Origin: an uncultured Lachnospiraceae bacterium
GTDB taxonomy: Bacteria > Bacillota > Clostridia > Lachnospirales > Lachnospiraceae
Length of the DNA: 35,232 bases
Assembly (NCBI GenBank): GCA_947382625.1
Contig: CANDAG010000039.1
Coordinates: 1 to 35,232, forward strand
Reading direction: 5' to 3'
Below, piece by piece: positions 17,116 to 26,859 of this stretch. The notes beneath the pieces are model-generated. The model ran no database searches. It worked only from the letters and a program-made list of their open reading frames with translations, and was not told the origin of the DNA. How positions within the stretch are numbered: position 1 is the first letter of the stretch; each line of letters starts with the position of its first letter. The position numbers were made by a program, and so were the translations under genes.

Positions 17116-18946
17116 ATTGATCAAAATCCACAAAATCGGTTTCCGGCTCCTTCAGAGGATCCATCAGGTAGATTCCGCCATTATTCCTCTGCATATGCTG
17201 GAGATCTGTCTTTCCATGGGGCAGATTTACGGGAGTCTGTTTTTGACGGCAGAGCTGATCGACGGGCTGCTTGCCGGGGATTTCGGGCAGGCGGCAAAGC
17301 TGGCGGCCGGTCTTTTGGCGCTGAATCTGTTTTTGGGGGTGACGATCCAGCTTATAAAACGAAAATTTCGGGGAATGAAAAATAAGATATGGCTGATTTT
17401 TTATGTGTGGCTCAGGGAGAAGGCCTTTTCTCTGGACTATGAGACCATGGAGGATCCCAGAGCGGCGGAGAGGATCCTTTATTCAGAGAGAACCTCGGAT
17501 ATGTACGGCGGATTGGGGATTCTGCTGTATCATTATTGTGAGATTCTTCGGTCCGTGCTTCATCTGATCCTTTCCTCTGTGATGGTGGTTTATTTATGTC
17601 TGGCAAGGCCGGAGAGGACAGAGGGAATCTTAGGGATGCTTACTGATCCGGTGTGGTCCCTTATCCTTTTTGCCCTGGTGCTGGCAGGAATGATGGTAAG
17701 CGCGTCCCGGGTTTTTCAGAGTTTTGCCGGTAAACAGCTTCAGATCTTCAGTGACCATGCCGGAGTGGAGAATAAGCTGATGTATTTTTTGAATCAGATC
17801 TACGGAAATGCCGGGGCGGCTAAGATGATCCGGATCTATGGCATGGAGGAAATGATCCTGGAAAACACCCAGATCAATCAGGATAAGTCCATGGACTATT
17901 TCAGACAAATGTGTGCCGTGGAAAGGCAGGAGGGGGACGCCAATAAGCTGGTGAGCAGCTTTTTTACCATAGCATCCTATCTGCTTGTGGCGGCCAAGAC
18001 AGTGGCGGGAGCCATTAGTGTGGGAGCCTTTACCCGATATGCGGGGGCGCTCAGTCAGTTCGGAAACGCCTGCTTTACCATCATAGCCAGCAATGGGGAG
18101 CTGCGCAAGATCTCTGTTTATATGGAAGAATTCCTTGGATTCCTGGACATGGAAAGCATTCATGCAAAGGGCTCCATACCGGTAGAAAAGCGGGAGGACG
18201 GGGAGTATGAGCTGGCCTTTGAAAATGTGAGCTTTCATTATCCGGGAAGCAGGGAGCTGGTGCTTAAGGATGTGAGCTGTAAGCTCCGCATTAAGGGAAA
18301 GCTGGCAGTGGTGGGAAGGAACGGCGCAGGCAAGACCACCTTTATCAAGCTTTTGTGCCGGCTCTATGAACCAACCAAAGGGCGGATCACGTTAAATGGC
18401 ATAGATATCAGAAAGTATGACGAGGAGGAGTACCGCAGGCTTTTTGGTGTGGTATTTCAGGATTTCAAGCTGTTTGCCTTTCCGGTATGGGAAAATATCA
18501 CCGCCGGTTTTGAACGGAAGCAGGAGCGGATAGAGGAAGCCTTAAGGCAGGCCGATGCGGAAAAGCTGGTGGAGCATATGCCGGAGGGGACGGATACCTG
18601 GCTTTACAAAAATCTGGAGGATGGCGTGGAAATAAGCGGCGGGGAGGCGCAGAAGCTGGCTCTGGCAAGAGCGCTTTATAAGGATGCCCCTGTGGTGATC
18701 TTAGACGAGCCCACGGCGGCCCTTGACCCCAAAGCGGAGGCGGAAGTTTACGCCAGGTTTAACGAGATGGTGGAGGGAAGGACCAGCATTTATATTTCCC
18801 ACCGTATGAGCAGCTGCCGGTTCTGCGATGATATCATAGTTTTTGAGAACGGAAGGATTGCAGAGCGAGGGAGCCATGAGGAGCTCTTAGCCGCCGGGGG
18901 AAGCTATGCCGGAATGTGGAATGCCCAGGCCAGGTATTACGGATAA
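17108..18946 (+). CDS. ABC exporter half-transporter (permease-ATPase fusion), second of pair
   Basis: The product has 612 residues starting MHKLIKIHKIGFRLLQ at the ATG at 17108, behind AGGAGGAAGAAAGCT. The frame is open further upstream, but those codons lie inside the previous gene. The membrane domain occupies ~20-345. The ATPase domain shows GRNGAGKTT (Lys409), ISGGE, VVILDEPTAALD (Asp533, Glu534) and ISHR. Both half-transporters keep a catalytic Glu, so both ATP sites should work, unlike degenerate-site heterodimers. The 8-bp overlap with the first gene indicates coupled translation. No terminator is obvious after the stop. Confidence 0.93.
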   Translation: MHKLIKIHKIGFRLLQRIHQVDSAIIPLHMLEICLSMGQIYGSLFLTAELIDGLLAGDFGQAAKLAAGLLALNLFLGVTIQLIKRKFRGMKNKIWLIFYVWLREKAFSLDYETMEDPRAAERILYSERTSDMYGGLGILLYHYCEILRSVLHLILSSVMVVYLCLARPERTEGILGMLTDPVWSLILFALVLAGMMVSASRVFQSFAGKQLQIFSDHAGVENKLMYFLNQIYGNAGAAKMIRIYGMEEMILENTQINQDKSMDYFRQMCAVERQEGDANKLVSSFFTIASYLLVAAKTVAGAISVGAFTRYAGALSQFGNACFTIIASNGELRKISVYMEEFLGFLDMESIHAKGSIPVEKREDGEYELAFENVSFHYPGSRELVLKDVSCKLRIKGKLAVVGRNGAGKTTFIKLLCRLYEPTKGRITLNGIDIRKYDEEEYRRLFGVVFQDFKLFAFPVWENITAGFERKQERIEEALRQADAEKLVEHMPEGTDTWLYKNLEDGVEISGGEAQKLALARALYKDAPVVILDEPTAALDPKAEAEVYARFNEMVEGRTSIYISHRMSSCRFCDDIIVFENGRIAERGSHEELLAAGGSYAGMWNAQARYYG

Positions 18947-18976
18947 AATTGAATAGTCAGGAAGAGGATTTTGGCT

Positions 18977-19004
18977 TTCTTAAAGCGCTCGTTTGGTGTA
19001 TAAT
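18977..19004 (+). promoter_or_regulatory. Likely sigma-A promoter for the carboxypeptidase gene
   Basis: A perfect TATAAT lies at 18999-19004 in the only substantial gap between the ABC pair and the next gene. The best -35 is TTCTTA (18977-18982) with a 16-base spacer, which is weak. The resulting leader would be about 70 bases. Confidence 0.45.
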
Positions 19005-19084
19005 TATACCTGCACTGTCAACGGGCGCTTTTGTGGCGCATATAGAATGAAAAAGAAGAATTGATCATAAAGGAGTATCGGTAA

Positions 19085-20335
19085 GTGAGTGAGGATTTGA
19101 ATAACGAGGAGGAAAGAAGGCAGCGTCACAGACAGCGGATCGAGGAGATGCAGCGGAGCAAAAGAAGACAGATGCTTTTTCGCAGATGCGTTTCCAGATA
19201 CGTTCCGGCTGCGGCGGGGCTTTTGATTTTGTCTGCGCTGGTGTTCGGTACCATAAAGAACTTTCACGGCAGAGGGGAAGGACCGGGTGGAACCGGAGGA
19301 CAGGCAGAAGCTTTGGATAAAGAAACGGAAGGCGCCGGAGGGGAAAAGGAGCAGGAGGAGATCCTCTGGCGGGAGGATACGCCGGGGAATACAGGAGACG
19401 GCACAGAGAAAGACGGACAAGGGTCCGGATCGGAAGTAAATCCGGGATCGGAAGGCCCGGGCGGCAGGCCCGGGACGGGGGATCAGTCGGAAAACCCGGG
19501 AGAGGATAGTAAGGACAAGGCAGACGGGAAATATTCCGCCAAAAAGACCACAGCCACAAAGCAGCTGGGAGATGAGATCTTAAGCGAATACGCCATTTTT
19601 ATTGACAGGGATGATCAAAGCGTTCTTGCAGAAAAAGGCGGATTTGAGATCATTAACCCGGCTTCCATGACGAAGATCCTGACGGTACTGGTGGCTGCGG
19701 AGCATATCGCGGAGGAGGACCTTGAGGATACCATTATCATAACGCCGGAGATCACGGATTATGGCTATATCCATAAGTGTAGCGCCGCAGGCTTTGCCAA
19801 GGGAGAGGAAGTGAGCATCCGGGATCTGTTTTACGGAACCATTCTGCCCTCCGGCGCCGATGCGGCAGTGGGGCTTGCAGTTTATGTGTCGGGAGACCAG
19901 GATTCTTTTGTGGAGCTGATGAATGAAAAGCTGAAGGAGTTAGGGCTCTCCGGTACGGCTCATTTTACCAACTGTGTGGGCGTTTACGACGAGGATCATT
20001 ACTGCAGCGCCTATGACATGGCAATGATCCTGGAGGCGGCTCTGGACAATGCGCTGTGTAGGGAGATCCTTTCCACCCGTATCTATACCATTCCCGAAAA
20101 GGAGGAGCATCCCGAAGGGCTGGAGATGAGCAACTGGTTTCTGCGCAGGATCGAGGATAAGGAGTACGAGGGGAAGGTCTTAGGTGGCAAAACCGGCTAC
20201 GTGGAGCAATCCGGAAGCTGTGCCGCCAGCTTTGGGGAAAACGGTGAAAGAAACTATATCTGCGTGACGGTAAAGGCGGGAAGCCCCTTCCAGTGCGTGA
20301 ACGACCACGCCCTGCTTTACCAGACATATGGGTAA
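19085..20335 (+). CDS. D-alanyl-D-alanine carboxypeptidase, membrane-anchored (peptidase S11)
   Basis: The start is a GTG at 19085 behind AGGAGT. The 416-aa product has a charged cytoplasmic head (1-40), one membrane anchor (~41-60), a Gly/Glu/Asp-rich flexible linker (~60-155), then a penicillin-binding transpeptidase-fold domain outside the cell. The active-site motifs are SMTK (Ser194, Lys197), SGA in place of the usual SxN (256-258) and KTG (369-371). These enzymes trim the terminal D-Ala from peptidoglycan stem peptides and limit crosslinking. The very acidic linker probably spans the wall. The usual C-terminal amphipathic anchor is absent, as expected with an N-terminal anchor. A sporulation-linked role is possible but not shown. 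Confidence 0.9.
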   Translation: MSEDLNNEEERRQRHRQRIEEMQRSKRRQMLFRRCVSRYVPAAAGLLILSALVFGTIKNFHGRGEGPGGTGGQAEALDKETEGAGGEKEQEEILWREDTPGNTGDGTEKDGQGSGSEVNPGSEGPGGRPGTGDQSENPGEDSKDKADGKYSAKKTTATKQLGDEILSEYAIFIDRDDQSVLAEKGGFEIINPASMTKILTVLVAAEHIAEEDLEDTIIITPEITDYGYIHKCSAAGFAKGEEVSIRDLFYGTILPSGADAAVGLAVYVSGDQDSFVELMNEKLKELGLSGTAHFTNCVGVYDEDHYCSAYDMAMILEAALDNALCREILSTRIYTIPEKEEHPEGLEMSNWFLRRIEDKEYEGKVLGGKTGYVEQSGSCAASFGENGERNYICVTVKAGSPFQCVNDHALLYQTYG

Positions 20336-20383
20336 CTGTGAAGGTATTGAACAGCTGTAAAAGAAATAAGAAGTGAGGTCAGA

Positions 20384-21718
20384 ATGGATTTATTTGAATA
20401 TATGCGTAATACCAATATGGAAAAGGAGTCTCCTTTGGCCGCAAGGCTCCGTCCCACTACCTTGGAGGAGGTGGTGGGGCAGCAGCACATCATAGGGAGG
20501 GACAAGCTTTTGTATCGCGCCATCAAGGCGGACAAGCTCAGCTCCCTCATTTTTTACGGACCTCCCGGAACGGGGAAGACCACGTTGGCAAAGGTCATCG
20601 CGGGCACTACCAGCGCGGAATTTACCCAGATCAACGCCACCGCGGCAGGGAAGAAGGACATGGAAGAGGTGGTAAAGAGGGCCAAGGATACTCTGGGGAT
20701 GTACGGAAAGAAGACCATCCTTTTTATCGATGAGATCCATCGGTTTAATAAAGGGCAGCAGGATTATCTTCTTCCTTTTGTGGAGGACGGAACTTTGATC
20801 CTGATCGGAGCGACTACGGAAAATCCTTATTTCGAGGTAAACAGCGCGCTGATCTCACGCTCTATTATTTTTGAGCTTCGCCCTCTTGGCATGGAGGATA
20901 TCAAAGAGCTCATAAGGAGAGCTGTTTATGATAAAGAAAAGGGTATGGGCGTCTACGATGCAGTGATCGAGGAGGACGCCATGGAATTTCTGGCAGATAT
21001 GTCGGGAGGAGACGCCAGATCCGTTTTAAACGCGGTGGAGCTGGGCATCATGACTACGGACCGCTCCGAGGACGGAAAGATCCATATTACCCTTGCGGTG
21101 GCGGAGGAGTGTATTCAGAAGCGGGCGGTACGCTATGATAAATCCGGGGACAATCACTATGACACGGTTTCGGCTTTTATCAAAAGTATGAGAGGATCGG
21201 ATCCGGACGCCGCAGTCTACTACCTTGCCCGCATGCTTTATGCAGGAGAGAGCGTTACCTTTATCGCCAGGCGGATCATGATCTGCGCTGCCGAGGACGT
21301 GGGGATCGCAGATCCCCAGGCGATTTCCGTTGCGGTAAACGCTTCCCTGGCAGTGGAAAGGGTGGGAATGCCGGAGGCTCAGATCATCCTTTCGGAGGCC
21401 GCCGTTTATGTGGCCTGCGCCCCCAAGAGCAATGCCTGTGTAAGCGCCATCGGGGAGGCCTTCCGGTCGGTGGAGGAGCGGGGAAACCTGCCGATCCCGG
21501 TGCATCTTCAGGACGCCCACTATAAGGGAGCGGCCAGGCTGGGCCATGGCCAGGGCTATCTTTACGCCCATGATTATCCGGATCACTATGTGCGGCAGCA
21601 ATATCTGCCCTATGAGCTTAGCGGAAAGGAATTTTATCATCCTTCGGGAAACGGATACGAGGTAAAGGTGAAGGAGCATATGAAGCGGTTAAAGGAAAGA
21701 TCGGTAGAAGGAAAATAA
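20384..21718 (+). CDS. rarA: Replication-associated recombination protein A (MgsA/RarA AAA+ ATPase)
   Basis: This 444-aa protein follows the RarA/Mgs1/WRNIP1 family closely. It begins with PLAARLRPTTLEEVVGQQH, has Walker A YGPPGTGKTT (Lys65), Walker B LFIDEIHRFNKGQQD (Asp116, Glu117) and the sensor segment LIGATTENPYFEVNSAL. The C-terminal oligomerisation half includes AAEDVGIADPQA and the KGAARLGHGQGY-like ending. It acts at stalled replication forks in the cytoplasm. The start follows GAGGT at good spacing. Only 4 bases separate it from the DUF5722-like gene, so they are probably co-transcribed, although their functions do not obviously connect. Confidence 0.96.
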   Translation: MDLFEYMRNTNMEKESPLAARLRPTTLEEVVGQQHIIGRDKLLYRAIKADKLSSLIFYGPPGTGKTTLAKVIAGTTSAEFTQINATAAGKKDMEEVVKRAKDTLGMYGKKTILFIDEIHRFNKGQQDYLLPFVEDGTLILIGATTENPYFEVNSALISRSIIFELRPLGMEDIKELIRRAVYDKEKGMGVYDAVIEEDAMEFLADMSGGDARSVLNAVELGIMTTDRSEDGKIHITLAVAEECIQKRAVRYDKSGDNHYDTVSAFIKSMRGSDPDAAVYYLARMLYAGESVTFIARRIMICAAEDVGIADPQAISVAVNASLAVERVGMPEAQIILSEAAVYVACAPKSNACVSAIGEAFRSVEERGNLPIPVHLQDAHYKGAARLGHGQGYLYAHDYPDHYVRQQYLPYELSGKEFYHPSGNGYEVKVKEHMKRLKERSVEGK

Positions 21719-21722
21719 ACTT

Positions 21723-23609
21723 ATGAGCATAAAAAAAGAAACAGAGGCGAAGAAAAAAATAAAAAATAAAACAGTACGAAAAAGAAAAGTATTAAAGCGC
21801 TCGGACAGGGAAAGAACCAGGAGACTGGTCAAAAAGCTTTCTGTTGTATTGGGCGTTGCTTTTGCTGCGGCAGGCGTTGCGGCGGTTTTTCTCTTTCTTT
21901 CCATGCGGGATACAGGAGGGGAGCTTCCAGAGATCACGCTTCCCCAGATCACTGAAAAGATACAGCCCCGGCCGGAGGAGGAGACGGATATAGGAAGTGA
22001 TGTGTTAAACCATATCATCACAGCGGGAAACGCCGTGTGGGATTCCTTCCACAGACGGCCGGAAACCGTGGAGATCACTGAGGCGGATGCGGCGGATTTT
22101 GCAGACGTTACAGAATGCCTCATAGACCCTGAGACCCGAAGGGTTTCTGTGACCGCCAAAGGAGAGGGAATTCCCAAAAGCGATGACAAGTTTTATTATC
22201 TCTTTGCCCTCAATACCTATGAAAACAGTATTCCAGAGGATGCAGAGTATCTTGCAAGGGATTATAAGAATGAGGAGGTGCAGATGAGCACCGCCCTGAA
22301 TTATAACCATGCGGGAACCCGTCTTTTTAAGAAGTTTGTGGTTGCCGTCAAAAAGGATGATAAATATTTGCCGGTGACAACGCCCAGATATATCACCAAC
22401 CCGGAGGCTATCGCCAGATACTCTTCCGTTTACCAGCAGCCCAAATCTATAAAAGGCCTTCTGGTGGATCCCGCCAGGCTTTCAGGCAGTGAGTTAGACG
22501 ACCTGGGGGTCAAGCAGGCTGCCTACAATATTCCGGTGGCAAGGCTCCTTGGCCCAACCACCAATCCCTCTTACCCTTCCATCCAATATACCTATGACGG
22601 AAGGACCTATACCTTCAACGGGCAGGTGGTAAAGGAGTATGACATTATTTTTGGTACTCTTACTGCCAAGGGGATCACCACCACAGCCATCATCCTGAAC
22701 AATTATTCCTCTGCCTATCAGCAGCTGATCCATCCCCAGGCCAGGGGCGGAGGCTCCGCGCCTTACTATATGTTCAATGGAGCTGAGGAGTCAGGGGTAG
22801 AGTATATGGCCGCCATCGCCACCTTCCTGGCAGAGCGGTATTCCGACAACAGCCACGGGCGTATTTCCAACTGGGTGATCGCCAATGAGATCAACGCCCG
22901 GAAAGAGTGGAATCACATGGCTTATACCGATGTGGAGACCTATGTGGAGGAGTATGCCAGGGCATTCCGTGTTTTTTATAACGCCATCAAGAGCGTGAGC
23001 AGCAGCGCCAGGGTCTATATTTCCATAGACCAACAATGGGACAGGAATATCAAGAATAATACCAATTATGACGGCCGGGATATTCTGGATGTCTTTAACA
23101 GAAATATTTCCTCCAAGGGAAATCTTGACTGGGGAGTAGCCCAGCATCCCTACAATGTACCCCTTACAGAGCCCAGGATCTGGAAGGCCTCCAAATATGT
23201 GGAGCACAATGCAGGCACCTCCATGCTCACGATGGAAAACATTGAGGTGCTGGTAAATTACCTGAGACAGGAGCAGTTCCTGAAGGAGGACGGAAGCACC
23301 CGAAGCATCCTGATCAGCGAGCTTGGCTACACCTCCAGCGCAGGACAGGCCCTTCAGGCGGCGGCCTTTGCCTACGCCTATTACAAAATGGAGGCCTACA
23401 GTGAGATTGACGGATTTTTACTGAACCGGGAAACCGATGCAGGAGAAGAGGTGGCTCAGGGGCTGGCCTTTGGGCTGACGGATGCAGGCGGCGGCCGGAA
23501 GCAGATCTACAACGTGTTTAAATACATAGATACGCCGGAGCATGAGACTTACACAAATTTTGCCAAGGAGATCATCGGGATCTCAAGCTGGCGGGAGATC
23601 GTGCGGTAG
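21723..23609 (+). CDS. DUF5722-like extracytoplasmic protein, glycosidase-type TIM barrel
   Basis: The 628-aa product has a Lys/Arg-rich head, a single membrane anchor (~38-60) and a large outside part. I recognise it as resembling the DUF5722 family of Firmicutes. The segment WVIANEINARKEWN (Asn388-Glu389) looks like the acid/base 'NE' of clan GH-A glycoside hydrolases, and ILISELGYTS (Glu533) fits the nucleophile position near the barrel end. A cell-surface polysaccharide-cleaving role is therefore inferred, with the substrate unknown. The ATG lies 4 bases after the rarA stop and follows GAAGGAAAAT. The stop is only 13 bases before cas3, leaving almost no room for a cas promoter between them. 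Confidence 0.8.
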   Translation: MSIKKETEAKKKIKNKTVRKRKVLKRSDRERTRRLVKKLSVVLGVAFAAAGVAAVFLFLSMRDTGGELPEITLPQITEKIQPRPEEETDIGSDVLNHIITAGNAVWDSFHRRPETVEITEADAADFADVTECLIDPETRRVSVTAKGEGIPKSDDKFYYLFALNTYENSIPEDAEYLARDYKNEEVQMSTALNYNHAGTRLFKKFVVAVKKDDKYLPVTTPRYITNPEAIARYSSVYQQPKSIKGLLVDPARLSGSELDDLGVKQAAYNIPVARLLGPTTNPSYPSIQYTYDGRTYTFNGQVVKEYDIIFGTLTAKGITTTAIILNNYSSAYQQLIHPQARGGGSAPYYMFNGAEESGVEYMAAIATFLAERYSDNSHGRISNWVIANEINARKEWNHMAYTDVETYVEEYARAFRVFYNAIKSVSSSARVYISIDQQWDRNIKNNTNYDGRDILDVFNRNISSKGNLDWGVAQHPYNVPLTEPRIWKASKYVEHNAGTSMLTMENIEVLVNYLRQEQFLKEDGSTRSILISELGYTSSAGQALQAAAFAYAYYKMEAYSEIDGFLLNRETDAGEEVAQGLAFGLTDAGGGRKQIYNVFKYIDTPEHETYTNFAKEIIGISSWREIVR

Positions 23610-23622
23610 AAGGGAAGACCCT

Positions 23623-26076
23623 ATGGAGTTGTTGGCACATATAAAAAATGATTCCGGTATACGAAGGGAACAGAGCTTAAAGGAACATTGCCTTCATACT
23701 GCAGAGTATGCGGCGGAAAGTATAGGGAGCGCCAGACTCTATTCTGTAGTCTGGCTTGCTGCAATCCTCCACGATGCAGGGAAAGCAAAAGCAGAATTTA
23801 CGGAATATCTGGAGAGAGCGTATCAGGGGGAGGATGTCAAAAGGGGGTCTGTAAATCATACCTTTGCAGGCGTCATCTGGCTGCTTGAAAAATTCCATGG
23901 CGATACGGCAGGAAAATGGGAAAGATTGACCTGCGAGACCATTGCCTATGCAGTGGGAGCCCACCATGGAATGTTTGACTGTATGGATCTGGACGGCAAG
24001 AATGGCTTTTTGTACCGCCTGCATAAGAACAGGGATGAGATCTGCTATGAAGAGGCGATGAGAAATTATTTTGCGCAGGTAGCGGAAGAATCTGTGATAG
24101 AGGAACATTTCTGCAAGGCTGTGGAGGAAGTGAAGGAATTTTTCAATACTGCGAAAATCGCTTATGGAGGCAATGGAAGAAAAGTATTTTTTCAGATCAG
24201 CATGCTGGTGCGTCTGGTGCTTTCGGCAGTGATCTACGGAGACCGAAGAGATACCGGCGAGTTTATGAGCCGGCGAAATTATCAGCAGATTGAGATGGCG
24301 GACTGGAAAAGAAGACGGGCCTGTTATGAGGATAGAATCACAGGATTTGACACGTCTTCTTTTCTGAACCGTGTCAGAAGCGATATTTCCAGACAGTGTC
24401 TGGAGGCCGCAGGGAGGCCTTCGGGGATCTACAGGCTCAATGTTCCCACAGGGGCCGGGAAGACTTTGTGCACCCTGCGATACGCATTGGCTCATGCTGA
24501 AAAATACGGCAAAAAAAGGATCATATTTATCATTCCCCTTTTGAGTGTTCTGGATCAGAATGTGGAGGTAATACGAGATTTTGTCCCTGATAAATCTGAG
24601 GTGCTGGAGCATCATTCTAATGTGGTCAGGGAAAAGGAGAGCATTCCGGGAGCAGATGAAGAAGATCTGGCGGAGGTCTGTGAATTTGCAAGGGAAAGCT
24701 GGAACTACCCTATCATTGTCTCTACCCTGGTCCAGCTGTTGGACATTCTTTTTTCTCACAGTACCTCTGCCGCAGGAAGAATGCAGGCTCTGTGTGACAG
24801 TGTCATTGTGATCGATGAGATACAGTCGCTGCCCAAGAAGACAACCATTATGTTCAATATGGCAATGAATTTTCTGCAACAGTACTGTAATGCGTCTGTC
24901 CTTCTTTCATCGGCTACCCAGCCCTGTTTTGACGAGCTGAAGTGGCCCATACTTTTTGCGGAAGACCCGGATATGGTCAGGTTAAATGAGGAACAGCTTC
25001 AGGCGTTTCGCCGGACGAAGATCCACAATGAGCTGGGCGCCTTTGGCGGTCATGGAATGGATTTTGACCAGTGTGCTTCCTTTTGCCTGGAAAAGCTGGA
25101 ACCATATTCCTCCCTTCTGGTCATATGTAATACCAAGGGGGAGGCAAGAATATTATATGAAAAAATCCGGGAGCAGGCAGAGGAGTGGGATGTGTATCAC
25201 TTATCAACAGCCATGTGCCAGAAGCACCGGATGGAAACCTTAGAGAGTCTTAAGGGACGGCTTACAGAAGTGCAGCAGGCCTGGGGAGCAGGCAAAAAAG
25301 TCCGAAAAACAGTTTGTATTTCAACACAGCTGATAGAGGCGGGAGTAGATCTTTCCTTTCAGTGTGTTATCCGTGTCCTGGCAGGGATCGATAATCTGGC
25401 CCAGGCTGCCGGAAGATGCAACCGCAGCAATGAATACGGGTCAACAGGAGATGTATATCTGATCAAGCTGAAAAATGAAAATCTCAGTATGCTCCGGGAG
25501 ATAAAAAACGCCCAGGACAGTACCCGAAGGGTAGTGGAGGACTGGAATGAGGAGAAGGGTTCTCTGATCGAAGGGCGGGCAGCCACACAATTTTACAGAT
25601 ATTTGTTTGGAGAGATTGAGGGGGAGATCCGGTATCCGGTCTATGATCGGACGCGCAGAGAAACTATTTACCTGACAGATTTGTTATCGAATTCCAATAA
25701 TACCCAGAAGGATGATGCAGAAAATAAAAGCTACATGTTACGTCAGCCTTTTAAGAGTGTAGGGCTGGAATTTAAGGTATTTGATGAAAGTACCATAGAT
25801 ATTGTTGTTCCTTATAAAGAGGGACAGCATTATATTGACAGTTTGAGAAAGCTGCAGGGAAGAGGATTTGAATGGGATAGCTTCGATGAGATCATGGGGC
25901 AGGTCAAGAGGTATACGGTGAGTATCTATGAATGGCAGAGAAAAAAGTTAGATGAGACAGGGATGCTGGAAAGCCTGCTTGAGGGGCGGATCCTGGCATT
26001 GAACGGGAAGGCCTATGACGACCGTTTTGGTCTTACCATACCGGAGGAACAGCCGGTTGAGAATTTCATCTTGTAG
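23623..26076 (+). CDS. cas3: CRISPR-associated nuclease/helicase Cas3 (type I-C)
   Basis: The protein has 817 residues. The N-terminal HD nuclease has His22/His25, the HD pair His50-Asp51, His79 and the His114-His115 doublet. The superfamily 2 helicase follows with Walker A VPTGAGKT (Lys280), DEIQ (398-401), SSATQ (429-433), QLIEAGVDLSF near 569 and QAAGRCNR (Gln594, Arg598, Arg601). Cas3 is recruited by Cascade after target recognition and degrades the non-target strand while unwinding DNA. The ATG at 23623 is preceded by GAAGGGAAG; the open frame upstream overlaps the previous gene and is not coding. All catalytic residues appear intact, so interference should be functional. Confidence 0.96.
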   Translation: MELLAHIKNDSGIRREQSLKEHCLHTAEYAAESIGSARLYSVVWLAAILHDAGKAKAEFTEYLERAYQGEDVKRGSVNHTFAGVIWLLEKFHGDTAGKWERLTCETIAYAVGAHHGMFDCMDLDGKNGFLYRLHKNRDEICYEEAMRNYFAQVAEESVIEEHFCKAVEEVKEFFNTAKIAYGGNGRKVFFQISMLVRLVLSAVIYGDRRDTGEFMSRRNYQQIEMADWKRRRACYEDRITGFDTSSFLNRVRSDISRQCLEAAGRPSGIYRLNVPTGAGKTLCTLRYALAHAEKYGKKRIIFIIPLLSVLDQNVEVIRDFVPDKSEVLEHHSNVVREKESIPGADEEDLAEVCEFARESWNYPIIVSTLVQLLDILFSHSTSAAGRMQALCDSVIVIDEIQSLPKKTTIMFNMAMNFLQQYCNASVLLSSATQPCFDELKWPILFAEDPDMVRLNEEQLQAFRRTKIHNELGAFGGHGMDFDQCASFCLEKLEPYSSLLVICNTKGEARILYEKIREQAEEWDVYHLSTAMCQKHRMETLESLKGRLTEVQQAWGAGKKVRKTVCISTQLIEAGVDLSFQCVIRVLAGIDNLAQAAGRCNRSNEYGSTGDVYLIKLKNENLSMLREIKNAQDSTRRVVEDWNEEKGSLIEGRAATQFYRYLFGEIEGEIRYPVYDRTRRETIYLTDLLSNSNNTQKDDAENKSYMLRQPFKSVGLEFKVFDESTIDIVVPYKEGQHYIDSLRKLQGRGFEWDSFDEIMGQVKRYTVSIYEWQRKKLDETGMLESLLEGRILALNGKAYDDRFGLTIPEEQPVENFIL

Positions 26077-26121
26077 GAAAAGTTTGGGATATAAAGATGT
26101 AAAAAGCCAGGAGGTAGGCAG

Positions 26122-26859
26122 ATGAAGCACAGAAATTCAGTGGAATTTGAGGTGAAAGGGGAATACGGATTATTTTCTGATCCGGTGACCCGTATCGGGG
26201 GAGAAAAATTTACTTATCAGGTTCCCACCTATGAGGCATTAAAGGGGATCCTTCACAGTATTTACTGGAAACCGACTTTGATCTGGATCATTGATGAGGT
26301 ACGCGTCATGAATCAGATCCAGACAGAGACAAAGGGAATACGACCCATCAAGTATTACAATGACAAAAATGATCTCTCCTATTATACCTATCTGAAGGAC
26401 TGCAGGTATCGGGTCAGGGCACATTTTATCTGGAACGAGAATCGTCCGGAGCTTGCGGAGGACCGTAATGAAAACAAGCATCATAATATAGCCAGAAGAA
26501 TGATCGAGCGGGGCGGAAGAAGGGATATTTTTCTTGGAACAAGAGAGTGTCAGGGGTATGTGGGACCTTGCGATTTTGACGGAGAGAAAGGATTTTATGG
26601 CGATACTCCGGAGCTTGACTTTGGCATGATGTATCATGGGATCACTTATGCGGATGAGGCTTACTCAGAGGAAACAAAGGGAAGGATGAGTGTGCGGCTG
26701 TGGAGAGCGGTTATGAGAAACGGCGTCATCTCCTTTTTGCCGCCGTGGGAATGCATCCACAGACCGGTGAGGGAAATGAATATAAAGAAATTTGATGAAG
26801 CCTTGGGAAACTTTTCGGTTATTGACGGGGAGGAGGGAATGCAGCGATGTCCTGGATGA
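26122..26859 (+). CDS. cas5c: Type I-C Cas5 (Cas5c/Cas5d), crRNA-processing subunit
   Basis: This 245-aa protein starts MKHRNSVEFEVKGEYGLFSDP with the GEYGLFSDPVTR.GGEKFTY pattern of Cas5d. Type I-C lacks Cas6; Cas5c instead cuts the precursor RNA at the base of the repeat hairpin and stays on the 5' handle as a Cascade subunit. The start has a good GGAGG site after a 45-base gap from cas3. The 3' end overlaps cas8c by 13 bp. No Cas6-like gene occurs in the window, consistent with this role. Confidence 0.95.
   Translation: MKHRNSVEFEVKGEYGLFSDPVTRIGGEKFTYQVPTYEALKGILHSIYWKPTLIWIIDEVRVMNQIQTETKGIRPIKYYNDKNDLSYYTYLKDCRYRVRAHFIWNENRPELAEDRNENKHHNIARRMIERGGRRDIFLGTRECQGYVGPCDFDGEKGFYGDTPELDFGMMYHGITYADEAYSEETKGRMSVRLWRAVMRNGVISFLPPWECIHRPVREMNIKKFDEALGNFSVIDGEEGMQRCPG

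Noticed and set aside
23542-23622. Extended N-terminus of Cas3
   Set aside because: It overlaps the end of the DUF5722-like gene and adds residues before the normal Cas3 start.
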